Shown here in pieces: positions 39,028-47,278 of a DNA stretch of 64,000 nucleotides; the stretch's first letter is position 1, and each line of letters begins with the position of its first letter. Position numbers and translations under genes: made by a program. This DNA is from Janthinobacterium sp. GW456P. Lineage in GTDB: Bacteria > Pseudomonadota > Gammaproteobacteria > Burkholderiales > Burkholderiaceae_D. The stretch spans positions 1 through 64,000 of the forward strand of contig NZ_NEHB01000028.1 in NCBI RefSeq assembly GCF_002127655.1, written 5' to 3'. The notes beneath the pieces are model-generated. The model saw only the letters and a list, made by a program, of their open reading frames with translations. It was not told the origin of the DNA and ran no database searches.

Positions 39028-39873
39028 ATGCGTACATGGATCGCTTGTGCCGGATGGTTGTGTCTCGTGTCGCTGGGCCAGGCCCAGGAGCACGCGCCGC
39101 CGCCGGCTGTTCCCGCGCCGCTGCACAGCGCCAGCGTGCCGCCCGCCGCCGATGCCGCGCCGGCCAGTGCCGCGGCATCGGCGCCAGAGGTGCCGGCGCC
39201 AGCAGACCAGGGCTTGCCGGCGCAAACGGTGACAATCACGGCCACCAGCGATGCCAAGGCGCCGCACGTGCGGTTCACGGCATACCGTGAAAGTTATCTG
39301 ACGGCCAGGAAAGTGTGGCAAGTGTCGAGCGGCAGCGTGGTCATGGCCCTGCGCCTGATTCCTGCCAAGCTGAGCGCCACCATCGACGATGTGCGCGTGG
39401 CCTTGCAAGGCAATGGCGCCCCCATGCCGATCAAGGTGTCTGCCGGCGGCGTGTTTGTCGTGCCGCTCAACGATGATATCGCCGCGCAGGACGGCACGTT
39501 TTTGGTGAACAAGGGCAGGGGCGAGCTGACGGCCAATATCGTGCTGCAGCCGTCCGTGGCGCGCGATGCGTGGAACGTCACGCGCGTGGGGCAGGTCTTG
39601 CACGACGCCCGGCGCGCCGTGCGGGCCATCACGCCGTGGTACAAGCGGCCGTTCGCCAGCGACGTGCAATCGCTGGCATTTTGCGCGGCCGAGCGGGGCA
39701 GCGCCTTGCAATTGATGGATGGAGAACAGCTGATCGCGACCCTGCCCATGAACGAGCCGGCCGTCAACGACATCAACCAGCCCGTGTTTTGCAAGATTTT
39801 TGACGGCGAAGACAAATACCCGGGACACTACCGCGTGGTCATGCCCGAGCAGGCGACGGTGCTGCTGCTGTAG
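39028..39873 (+). CDS. Secreted protein with Pro/Ala linker, unknown
   Basis: A 281-residue exported protein. The signal peptide (MRTWIACAGWLCLVSLGQAQ) is followed by a low-complexity Pro/Ala/Ser linker (about 21-65) and a folded domain (about 66-281) with alternating strands such as VVMALRLIPAKLSATIDDVR and VFVVPLNDDIAAQDGTFLVN. Two Cys in the domain (FCAAE, FCKIF) could pair. No enzymatic motif was recognised. The Fur-like box upstream and position opposite a TonB receptor hint at an iron-related or envelope role, which is speculative. It is convergent with the bacteriohemerythrin gene, gap three bases. Confidence 0.75.
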   Translation: MRTWIACAGWLCLVSLGQAQEHAPPPAVPAPLHSASVPPAADAAPASAAASAPEVPAPADQGLPAQTVTITATSDAKAPHVRFTAYRESYLTARKVWQVSSGSVVMALRLIPAKLSATIDDVRVALQGNGAPMPIKVSAGGVFVVPLNDDIAAQDGTFLVNKGRGELTANIVLQPSVARDAWNVTRVGQVLHDARRAVRAITPWYKRPFASDVQSLAFCAAERGSALQLMDGEQLIATLPMNEPAVNDINQPVFCKIFDGEDKYPGHYRVVMPEQATVLLL

Positions 39874-39876
39874 AAG

Positions 39877-40275
39877 CTAGTTAGGCTGGCGCTGCACCAG
39901 TTCCAGCGCCGCCGCCAGGGCCAGGTCCATGGTGGCCTGGTGGAAGATCAGCCATTGCGGCAACAGCGACAGCGCATGGCGGCCCTGTTCCAGGTCGCCT
40001 TCATCGACGGCGGCCCAGGCATGGTGCAAGCCGCTGAGTACGCGCGCATGCTGTTCGCGGTGATTCGCCAGCGAGGGAAAACCGATTTGTTCCATCAAAT
40101 CCTCTTCCTCGCGGAAATCGCGTTCGACGGCCGCGATCAGCTCGCGAAACGCCACGCTGAAATGCTGGTCGCTCAACTGCCCCAGCCGCGCCAGCTCCTG
40201 AAACAGCGCCTCATGCGCCTCGTCGATGGCGGGAATGCCCAGCGCCATGTCCTCTTTCCAATGCGATTTACCCAT
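39877..40275 (-). CDS. Bacteriohemerythrin with an altered iron ligand
   Basis: A 132-residue hemerythrin-like protein, a four-helix bundle that binds O2 at a di-iron site. Expected ligands are present at H21 (IDEAHE), E57 (FREEED), H72 and H76 (NHREQH), H112 and D117 (FHQATMD). The second helix normally carries HFxxEE, but here reads D53-F54-R-E-E-E, so the His ligand is replaced by Asp. This could change iron or O2 binding. A possible FNR-type box lies about 83 bases upstream. The protein is cytoplasmic and may supply O2 to, or sense it for, respiratory enzymes. Confidence 0.88.
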   Translation of the reverse strand: MGKSHWKEDMALGIPAIDEAHEALFQELARLGQLSDQHFSVAFRELIAAVERDFREEEDLMEQIGFPSLANHREQHARVLSGLHHAWAAVDEGDLEQGRHALSLLPQWLIFHQATMDLALAAALELVQRQPN

Positions 40276-40575
40276 GCCGATGCTCCCGGTGAAGTCCGTC
40301 GCGGTGCGAAGCGGACTGTTCCAGTGTGGACGCAGCGAAGGGCGAAATCCATGACCTGGATCAAAAATATGCTGAAGAGGGGATCAGGAGAGCCGCCGGC
40401 GAAGAGAACAAATCCCCACCCGCAACAAAGCGGTGTTTAACGATGCGCCGGGTTACCGAGCGCCGCTGAAAAACGCCGCTGGCAAGGCGTCTTTGATGCA
40501 GACAGTACGCCAGTACGGCAAGTCAAAGCAACGCAGCCAGCGGCGCGCTTGTTCAACTGCCCTCAGCCGCGCGTC
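40276..40575. other. Intergenic region upstream of bacteriohemerythrin
   Basis: Three hundred bases without a credible gene. The FNR-like box at 40351-40364 is the only distinct signal. Short plus-strand frames here have atypical codon use and no ribosome site. Confidence 0.45.
40351..40364 (-). promoter_or_regulatory. FNR/ANR-like box upstream of bacteriohemerythrin
   Basis: Read toward the gene, TTGAT-CCAG-GTCAT; one base differs from the ANR form TTGATCCAGGTCAA. It is centred about 82 bases before the start codon. The cyd operon has the same half-sites. Confidence 0.5.
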
Positions 40576-40731
40576 TTATTGCTTGGGCCAGCGGGCCCAC
40601 AGAGCCTGCGCATCGACATTCGGCACCTGCAACTGCTGCCCGGCCGACGTCTGCATCGCATCCCTCAGCACAAGCGGTACGAGCATCAGGGCCGACAGGG
40701 CAAGGCAGAGCAGCACTTTGAGCGTCAACAT
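40576..40731 (-). CDS. Small membrane-anchored or exported peptide, unknown
   Basis: A 51-residue protein: MLTLKVLLCLALSALMLVPL forms one hydrophobic segment, and a short polar tail (residues about 23-51, with QTSAGQQLQVPNVDAQALWA) follows. It could be an N-terminally anchored inner-membrane protein facing the periplasm or a secreted peptide. GGGAG lies six bases before the ATG at 40731. Codon use matches neighbours. Family not recognised. Confidence 0.55.
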   Translation of the reverse strand: MLTLKVLLCLALSALMLVPLVLRDAMQTSAGQQLQVPNVDAQALWARWPKQ

Positions 40732-40871
40732 GGTCGTCTCCCGGTGTCCCGGCGGCGGCGCGGGGATGCGGCGCCTGCCGGTCACTTCCTATGTACTACC
40801 ATGCTTGCAGTTTAGTTCATCTGATTGAAACTTCAACTAGTTGCTGTGACGCACTGCACCAGTTACGCCCT

Positions 40872-41057
40872 TTATTTGGCCTTGCGGCTGCGCCGCGGCT
40901 TGCCTGCGGCGGGCAGGAAGGAGTCGAACCACACTTGCGTCAATTGCCGCGTATTTTTCGCCGCTTCGCGCTTGACGGCGGCCGTGGCGTGGCCGCGCGC
41001 CGTGTTGGCGACGCGGTTGGCGGCGCTCAGGTACATGCTCATCCAGGGGTTTTTCAT
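40872..41057 (-). CDS. Small basic helical protein, unknown
   Basis: A 61-residue protein starting MKNPWMSMYLSAANRVANTA, then a Lys/Arg/Ala-rich helix and a basic tail KPRRSRKAK. The WMSMYLSAAN opening followed by an amphipathic helix recalls small phasin-like or granule-associated proteins of Burkholderiales, but this is only a resemblance. GAGG seven bases upstream supports the ATG at 41057. It stands alone between the small membrane peptide and the PepSY-reductase gene. Confidence 0.6.
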   Translation of the reverse strand: MKNPWMSMYLSAANRVANTARGHATAAVKREAAKNTRQLTQVWFDSFLPAAGKPRRSRKAK

Positions 41058-41187
41058 GGCTAGCCTCGCAAACAACGGGTGGGGCGGCGCGGATATGCCA
41101 CCATGCCGCTACTGTAGTCCGATGGCCGGCGCTGACTGTGCGGCGGACCACATTGCCGGACGGTGAGGGATGGCAGGCTGATGCAGA

Positions 41188-43707
41188 TCAATACACGTCG
41201 CGGCGGTAGCGTCCGGCCGCCAGCAGGGCGTCAAGACCCTCCTGTCCCAGCACCTCTTGCAGTACAGCATCGATTCCTGCCGCCATGCCTTGCAGGCTGC
41301 CGCATACGTAGACGATGGCGCCTTGCGCCAGCCACTGGCGCAGCTCGCCGCTGCTGGCGCGCAAGCGGTCCTGCACGTATTCGCGCTGGCCTGGTCCGCC
41401 ATCGCGCGAAAAGACCTTGTCCAGGCGCGCCAGGTGGCCAGCGTCCAGCCAGCCTTGCAACTCAGCGCCGCAGATGCTGTCAACAGCTTGCTGGCGCTCG
41501 CCGAACAGCAGCCAGTTGCGGGCCAGTCCCGCCCGGTAGCGCGCGCGCAGGTGCGCCCGCAGGCCTGCCAGGCCGGAACCATTGCCGATATAAATGCAGG
41601 GTACGTCGACCAGGGCGGGCGCGAAGGCTGGATTGGCTTGCAGGCGCAAACGGATGCCGGCGCCCAGCGGGGCGAAGCGCGTGAGCCAGCCGGAACAGAG
41701 GCCGTACCCGGCGTTCTTCTCGCCTGCATGGCGTTCCTGGCGCACCAGTAATTGCAGTTCGCCATCGGACGGCAGCGACGCGAGCGAATAGCTGCGCGGC
41801 GCATGCTGGGCACTCTGCGCGTCGCCTTCGCTGCCATCCGCGTTGCAGGCGATGATGTCCGCCAGCGCGCCCGCTTCCCAGGCAGCATCGGCGGGGCCTA
41901 TCAAAGTGATTTCATGCAGTTCGCCACCGAGGCTGCCCGGGTTCAGCAGCACGCGGCGCGCCAAACGCCATTCGGCGTACGACGCTTCTTCCTGCACGCC
42001 GATGGCATCGATGGCGCTGCCGCTGCAACGGGCCAGTGCCGTGGACCAGGCGGCCAAGGCGGCGGGGTCGTGCTTGTCCACCTCGATCAGCGGGAAGATA
42101 GGCGTGGCGCCCAGCGCGCGCAATTGCCGTTCCAGCGCATGGCCGAAGCCGCAGAAAGCGCCGTAATGGCGGTCGCCCAGGGCGAGCATGCCGAATGCCA
42201 GGCCGGCCAGCGGCGCGCCTGATGTGTGCTGCAACAGGCGCGCGAAGCGGCGTGTGCCGTCCGGCGCCTCGCCTTCGCCAAAGGTGCTGGCGACGATCAG
42301 GGCCCGTTCATACTGGCGCAATTGCGCGGGATCGAAATGGTCCAGCGACTGCACGTCGACGGCCACGCCCGCCTGCTGCAAGGCGCGCGCGCTTTCCAGG
42401 GCCAGGCGCTCGGCCTGTCCCGACTGGCTGGCGTAGGCCACCAGGGTCGGTAAACCTGTGTCCGGCTTGCCCGGATTGCCAGCCAGCAGAGCGCGCTGCG
42501 CCTGTACAGCTCGCTTGGACTTGCGGCGGCCCAGGTACAGCATCCAGCCCGTGATGGCGAACAGGGGCAGGCCCAGGCTGGCCAGGGTGACGATGATGCG
42601 GCCCGGCAAGCCGAAATACGTGCCCATGTGCAGCGGATAAATGATGTTGACGAGGCGTGCCCCCAGCGCCTGCTGGCTGTACGGTGCGTTTTCCGTGACG
42701 GTGCCATCAGCCGGCGCAATGCTCATGCGGCTGCGCGCCCGTTCGTGCGGCGCATCGCTGGCCAGCCACGTGAATTGCACGGCTTCGCCGGGGCGCGTGG
42801 GCAGGCGCACCGTGGCCAGGGTCCAGCCGGGGGCGTGCTGCTGGAAGCTGTGCCAGGCCAGGCTGATGTCGGCGGTGGACGCCGGCTCCTTCGGCGCGCC
42901 TTTCTTGCCGGGCGCCTGCGCCGTCCGGGGCGGCTTGCCGGCCCAGGCATCGATATTGTCGCGCACCACGTCATAGCTCCAGTAAATGCCCGTCAGGGTC
43001 AGCGCCACATAGACCACCAGGCACCAGGTGCCGGCCACGGCGTGCAGATTCCACAAAAAGGAGCGGCCTTTTAATGCAGGGTCGAAGGTCAGCCACGTGC
43101 GCCAGTCCAGCGGGCGGCGGGGCCAGCGCAGGTACAGGCCGGACAGTGCCAGCCCCAGCAGGCACAGGGCCAACGCGCCCGCCACTTGGCGGCCCGGATC
43201 GCGGGGCAGCAGCAGCCAGCGGTGCAGCGATTCCGTCCACTCGAAAAAGCCCGCGCCCGTCAGCGCCGGCTGGGTTGCGCCCGTGTAGGGATGGCTATAA
43301 ATGGACTCGCCGCGCCGTTGGCCGTTCTTCGGCGCGAAAAACAGCCGGGGCGCCGCGCCCGCTTCGGCGTACATGGTGATCGAGGCGACGCGCTGGCCGT
43401 GTTCGGCTGCGGCAATGCTGGCGAGCTGGGCCGGCGTCAGCGGCGCGCGCGTTTCCACGGGTACATGGCGCACGCCGGGGTTCATGACATCGAGCAGTTC
43501 ATCCTTGAAGGCCAGGGTGGCGCCGCTCAGTCCGATGATCACCAGCACCGTGCCGGCCGTGATGCCGATGAACCAGTGCAATTGAAACCACAGCTGCTTC
43601 CCGTTCCAGTGCCAGCGCCGATGTTGCGGAACGGCAAGCTGACGAGTCTGCGTCGCATCGTCGGCGCCGGCGCGCGGCAGGGGGTGTGGAAGGGAGGAGG
43701 TCGTCAT
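41188..43707 (-). CDS. PepSY-TM / flavodoxin / FAD-NAD(P) reductase fusion protein
   Basis: An 839-residue inner-membrane flavoprotein. The N-terminal PepSY-associated module (about 30-400) has four helices, e.g. WFIGITAGTVLVIIGLSGAT, ALALCLLGLALSGLYLRWP, TWCLVVYVALTLTGIYWSYD and GLPLFAITGWMLYLG, with His residues that may bind haem. A flavodoxin domain follows (about 430-575; LVAYASQSGQAERLALESA). The C-terminal CysJ-like ferredoxin reductase part (about 590-839) holds RSYSLASLP, YIGNGSGLAGLRAHL and VYVCGSLQGM. It probably moves electrons from NAD(P)H across the membrane to reduce siderophore iron or sulfur compounds. A Fur-like palindrome lies upstream. ATG 43707 is chosen over 43749. Confidence 0.88.
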   Translation of the reverse strand: MTTSSLPHPLPRAGADDATQTRQLAVPQHRRWHWNGKQLWFQLHWFIGITAGTVLVIIGLSGATLAFKDELLDVMNPGVRHVPVETRAPLTPAQLASIAAAEHGQRVASITMYAEAGAAPRLFFAPKNGQRRGESIYSHPYTGATQPALTGAGFFEWTESLHRWLLLPRDPGRQVAGALALCLLGLALSGLYLRWPRRPLDWRTWLTFDPALKGRSFLWNLHAVAGTWCLVVYVALTLTGIYWSYDVVRDNIDAWAGKPPRTAQAPGKKGAPKEPASTADISLAWHSFQQHAPGWTLATVRLPTRPGEAVQFTWLASDAPHERARSRMSIAPADGTVTENAPYSQQALGARLVNIIYPLHMGTYFGLPGRIIVTLASLGLPLFAITGWMLYLGRRKSKRAVQAQRALLAGNPGKPDTGLPTLVAYASQSGQAERLALESARALQQAGVAVDVQSLDHFDPAQLRQYERALIVASTFGEGEAPDGTRRFARLLQHTSGAPLAGLAFGMLALGDRHYGAFCGFGHALERQLRALGATPIFPLIEVDKHDPAALAAWSTALARCSGSAIDAIGVQEEASYAEWRLARRVLLNPGSLGGELHEITLIGPADAAWEAGALADIIACNADGSEGDAQSAQHAPRSYSLASLPSDGELQLLVRQERHAGEKNAGYGLCSGWLTRFAPLGAGIRLRLQANPAFAPALVDVPCIYIGNGSGLAGLRAHLRARYRAGLARNWLLFGERQQAVDSICGAELQGWLDAGHLARLDKVFSRDGGPGQREYVQDRLRASSGELRQWLAQGAIVYVCGSLQGMAAGIDAVLQEVLGQEGLDALLAAGRYRRDVY

Positions 43708-43780
43708 GAAGCGGCTTTCGATAGCGCCGCCATGCGGGGCGTCAGGCATGGCGGGGAAAAAGGAAGATTGACATAATAAC

Positions 43781-43846
43781 GCAAACGAGAATCATTCGCA
43801 AATGATGACTCCCTGTTTTCGCGGGGCGGTGGCCATTCTCGTTTGC
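43781..43846. promoter_or_regulatory. Fur-like palindrome and 12-bp inverted repeat between PepSY gene and ilvE
   Basis: GCAAACGAGAAT (43781-43792) and ATTCTCGTTTGC (43835-43846) are perfect inverted copies 42 bases apart. Overlapping the left copy is the dyad ATCATT-CGCA-AATGAT (43791-43806), similar to Fur half-sites. Confidence 0.55.
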
Positions 43847-43905
43847 CTGATCGGACGCTGGAGGCGCTACAATAGGGATACTGTTCACTAGTTCCCATTG
43901 CCGCC

Positions 43906-45006
43906 ATGACCACTTCCACACCGAATCTCGTCGTCACCCCATCCGCCCACCCCCTGTCCGACGCCGAGCGCGCCGCGCGCATGGTCAATCCCGCCTTCGG
44001 CCGGATATTCACGGACCACATGGTGGTGATTCCTTATCGTGACGGCAAGTGGCAGCAGGGCGAACTGAAGGCTTACGGCCCCTTGATGCTGGATCCGTCC
44101 GCCTCGTCGCTGCACTACGGCCAGGCCATCTTCGAAGGCTACAAGGCGTTTGCCCAGCCCGATGGCAGCATCAAGACCTTCCGTCCGGAACAAAATGCCG
44201 AGCGCTTCAACCGCAGCGCCGCGCGCCTGGCCATGCCGCCCATCCCTGTCGAGCTGTTCCTGGAAGCGGGCGACGCGCTGATCGCGCAAGACCGCAACTG
44301 GGTGCCGAAGAACACGGGCGAGAGCCTGTACATGCGTCCGCTGATGATCGCCACCGACCCTTACCTGGGCGTGCGTCCATCGGAAGAATACCTGTTCGTG
44401 CTGTTCGCCTCGCCAGCGGGCGCCTACTTCCCGAAAGGCGTGAAACCCGTCACCGTGTGGATCAGCGAAGACTTCGTGCGCGCCGCGCCGGGCGGCACGG
44501 GCGAAGCCAAGTGCGCGGGCAATTATGCGGCCAGCCTGATGGCCCAGTCGCAAGCGCAAGAGAAGGGCTGCGACCAGGTCGTCTGGCTCGACGCCGTGCA
44601 CCGCGAATTCATCGAGGAAATGGGTGGCATGAATCTGTTCTTCGTCTACAAGGATGGCGAAAAAGTCACCGTCGTGACGCCGGAATTGACGGGCACCTTG
44701 TTGCCAGGCATCACCCGCCGCAGCCTGCTGGAAATGGCGAAAGACCTCGGCTATGCGACGGAAGAGCGTAAATTGTCCGTCCAGCAATGGCGCGACGACA
44801 TCGCCTCGGGCCGTATGACCGAAGTGTTCGCCTGCGGCACGGCCGCCGTCATCACGCCCGTGGGCGTGGCCAAGGCCAATGGTTTTGAAATGACCATCAA
44901 CAACAATGAAAACGGCGCCGTCACCCTGGCCCTGCGCGAAGCGCTGCTGGGCTTGCAGCATGGCACGGCCGCCGATACGCATGGCTGGATGCACAAGGTT
45001 TGCTGA
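43906..45006 (+). CDS. ilvE: Branched-chain amino acid aminotransferase
   Basis: IlvE transfers amino groups between glutamate and the 2-oxo acids of Leu, Ile and Val. It is a fold-type IV PLP enzyme. The 366-residue length fits the BCAT2-like class. Seen: HYGQAIFEGYKAF, FRPEQNAERFNRSAARLAMP, YMRPLMIATDPYLGV, the PLP-Lys region CAGNYAASLMAQSQAQEKGC with DQVVWLD, and the phosphate-binding GTAAVITPVG. It stands alone, away from ilv and leu genes, though leuA is in the same window. 197 bases upstream are shared with the divergent PepSY gene. Confidence 0.95.
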   Translation: MTTSTPNLVVTPSAHPLSDAERAARMVNPAFGRIFTDHMVVIPYRDGKWQQGELKAYGPLMLDPSASSLHYGQAIFEGYKAFAQPDGSIKTFRPEQNAERFNRSAARLAMPPIPVELFLEAGDALIAQDRNWVPKNTGESLYMRPLMIATDPYLGVRPSEEYLFVLFASPAGAYFPKGVKPVTVWISEDFVRAAPGGTGEAKCAGNYAASLMAQSQAQEKGCDQVVWLDAVHREFIEEMGGMNLFFVYKDGEKVTVVTPELTGTLLPGITRRSLLEMAKDLGYATEERKLSVQQWRDDIASGRMTEVFACGTAAVITPVGVAKANGFEMTINNNENGAVTLALREALLGLQHGTAADTHGWMHKVC

Positions 45007-45075
45007 TCCACTTGTTTGATTGATACCGCGCCGGCACTCAGTTGTCGGCGTTTTATATTCTGAAAGGGAAACCTG

Positions 45076-45792
45076 ATGCAATTGCGAACTGTACTGCCGG
45101 CGCTGGCCGCCGTTTTTCTCAGTCTGTCGGCCGGTGCCGTCCACGCGGCCGACGCCAGTTGCGCCATTCCGCGCAACGTCAGTTATGTCGATTACGACGT
45201 CAAGCCGTCGGACGAGAAAAACACCTGCTACAAGCAAAGCACGAAGGTGCCCACCGATTACTTCATGCTGGCGCTGTCGTGGTCGCCCGGTTTTTGCGAC
45301 AGCCAGCGCCGCCGCGGCGAAGTGTCGAAAAAGGCCGCCTTCCAGTGCGCCGAGAGCAACCACTTCGGCTGGATCGTCCATGGCTTGTGGGCGCAGTCGA
45401 ACAATCCGGCCAGCTGCGAAGATATTTCCGTGACACCGCCGCGCAAGACGGAACTGCATCCGCGTTACTGCAAGGGCAATCTGCCGAAGCTGGCGCCGTC
45501 GGAAATTTTGCCGTACATGTGCATGCAGCCCGGCGAAGCCTTGCTGCAGGGCGAATGGGAAAAGCATGGCGCCTGCGATTTCGATACGGCCAAGCAGTAT
45601 TTCGAGAAGGAACGCGAACTGTTCCAGGCCTTGAAATTGCCGGACAGTACCATGCCGAAGAATGAGCTGTTCCAGTGGATGAAGCAGCATAACCCGCAGC
45701 TGAAAGGCCGCTGGCTCGGCTATGAAAAGCACTCGGGCGAGTTGCGCATCTGCTATTCGACAGATTTTAAAGTGATCGATTGCCAGAAGTAA
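45076..45792 (+). CDS. Secreted ribonuclease, T2 family
   Basis: An RNase T2/RNase I-type endoribonuclease cutting via 2',3'-cyclic phosphates. The 238-residue protein has a signal peptide (about 1-25, cleavage near VHA/AD). The two active-site segments are intact: CAS I in FGWIVHGLWAQ and CAS II in GEWEKHGAC, each with its catalytic His. Eight or more Cys fit the disulfide-rich family. It acts in the periplasm or outside the cell, in RNA scavenging. It is monocistronic, with a weak ribosome site AAAGGGAAACC. Confidence 0.93.
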   Translation: MQLRTVLPALAAVFLSLSAGAVHAADASCAIPRNVSYVDYDVKPSDEKNTCYKQSTKVPTDYFMLALSWSPGFCDSQRRRGEVSKKAAFQCAESNHFGWIVHGLWAQSNNPASCEDISVTPPRKTELHPRYCKGNLPKLAPSEILPYMCMQPGEALLQGEWEKHGACDFDTAKQYFEKERELFQALKLPDSTMPKNELFQWMKQHNPQLKGRWLGYEKHSGELRICYSTDFKVIDCQK

Positions 45793-45869
45793 GCTTGCCT
45801 GGCCTGCAGCTTTCGTTCATCCATGCTAGTGTATTGGCCGGATCAGCTAGATGAACAGGTAGTGTATTT

Positions 45870-47276
45870 ATGCAGCAGCGGCACACGCAACCCGTGATGG
45901 TAGGCGAGGACGGCTTGCCGCCGAATGCCCGGCTATGGGCCATGCTGGCGCTGGCCATCGGCGTGGGCATGGCCTCGCTCGATACGGCGATCGCCAACAC
46001 GGCCTTGCCGGCCATCGCCAGCGAGCTGCACGCGACACCGGCCGCCTCCGTCTGGATCGTGAATGTGTACCAGCTGGCCATGGTGGCGACCTTGCTGCCG
46101 TTTTCGGCCCTCGGCGAAATCGCCGGCTACCGGCGGGTGTTTATCTCCGGTATGTTCCTGTTCACTTTGGCGTCGCTCGCCTGCGCGCTGGCCTGGTCCT
46201 TGCCTTCGCTGGTGGCGGCCAGGCTTTTTCAGGGCGTCGGCGCCAGCGCCATGATGAGCGTGAATACGGCGCTGCTGCGCGCCCTGTACCCCAAACATTT
46301 GCTGGGCCGCGCGTTTGGCAACAACGCGCTGGTGGTGGCCGTCGCGTTCGCCATTGGCCCCACGGCCGCCTCGCTGATCCTGGCGACGGCGTCATGGCCG
46401 TGGCTGTTCGCCATCAATGTGCCGCTGGGCGTGCTTGGTTTTTTCCTCGCCAGCCGCATGCTGCCGGCGACCAAACTGTCCGGTCACACGCTCGACGCGC
46501 GCACGGCACTGTACAACGTGGGCGCCTTCGGCTTGCTCATCTTGCTGTTCGGCGATGCTGCCCATCACGCGGCCGCCTCGACCTTGCTGCCGGAACTGGT
46601 GGCCGTGGCGGTGTTTTTTGTCTTGCTGCTGCGCCGCCAGGCGGGGCATGCGGCGCCGATGCTGCCCATCGACCTGTTCCGCCGCCCCCTGTTTTTGCTG
46701 TCGTCGCTGACGGCCATCTGCACGTTTGCCGCGCAGGGACTGGCCTTCGTCTCGTTGCCCTTCTATTTTGAAGTCACCCTGGGCCGCTCTCCCGTCGAGA
46801 CGGGATTCTTGATGACGCCGTGGGCCGTGCTGGTGGCCGTGATGGCGCCCGTGGCCGGGCGCCTGAGCGACCGTTATTCTCCGGGCGTGCTGGGCGGCAT
46901 CGGCCTGGCGGCGCTGGCCGGCGGCTTGCTGACACTGGTGTGGATACCGGCGCATCCGAGCGCGTTCGACATCGGCTGGCGCATGGCCTTGTGCGGCATC
47001 GGTTTCGGCTTCTTCCAGGCACCGAACCTGAAAGCCATCATGGGCAGCGCGCCGCCCGAGCGGGCAGGCGGCGCCAGCGGCGTGGTGGCCACCTCGCGCC
47101 TGATCGGGCAAGCGACGGGCGCGGCGCTCGTCGCCTACTGCTTCACGGTGTCGGCCAGCCGGGGCACGACGTATGCGCTGTGCCTGGCGGCAGGATTTGC
47201 CGCCGTGGCCAGCATCGCCAGCTTTGCGCGCCTGGCGGTGGCGCAGCCGGCGTGGCTGTCGGGCAAGGGCGGTTAA
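45870..47276 (+). CDS. MFS drug exporter, DHA2 family (14 TM)
   Basis: A 468-residue inner-membrane proton-driven exporter. Fourteen hydrophobic segments fit the DHA2 family. Motif C-like PTAASLILA, motif A-like GEIAGYRRVFISGM after helix 2, and the early SLDTAIANTALPAIASELHA are visible. The last signature is typical of the EmrB/QacA type (normally LDxTIVNVALP). No membrane-fusion partner (EmrA) is adjacent, so it probably works alone. Substrate unknown. The stop is two bases from the convergent acyl-CoA synthetase stop. Confidence 0.9.
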   Translation: MQQRHTQPVMVGEDGLPPNARLWAMLALAIGVGMASLDTAIANTALPAIASELHATPAASVWIVNVYQLAMVATLLPFSALGEIAGYRRVFISGMFLFTLASLACALAWSLPSLVAARLFQGVGASAMMSVNTALLRALYPKHLLGRAFGNNALVVAVAFAIGPTAASLILATASWPWLFAINVPLGVLGFFLASRMLPATKLSGHTLDARTALYNVGAFGLLILLFGDAAHHAAASTLLPELVAVAVFFVLLLRRQAGHAAPMLPIDLFRRPLFLLSSLTAICTFAAQGLAFVSLPFYFEVTLGRSPVETGFLMTPWAVLVAVMAPVAGRLSDRYSPGVLGGIGLAALAGGLLTLVWIPAHPSAFDIGWRMALCGIGFGFFQAPNLKAIMGSAPPERAGGASGVVATSRLIGQATGAALVAYCFTVSASRGTTYALCLAAGFAAVASIASFARLAVAQPAWLSGKGG

Positions 47277-47278
47277 GC

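Noticed and set aside
40433-40828. A 131-codon plus-strand frame opposite the small membrane peptide
   Set aside because: No ribosome site and Cys/Ser/Arg-rich product; the minus-strand 51-codon gene has a better start and codon use.
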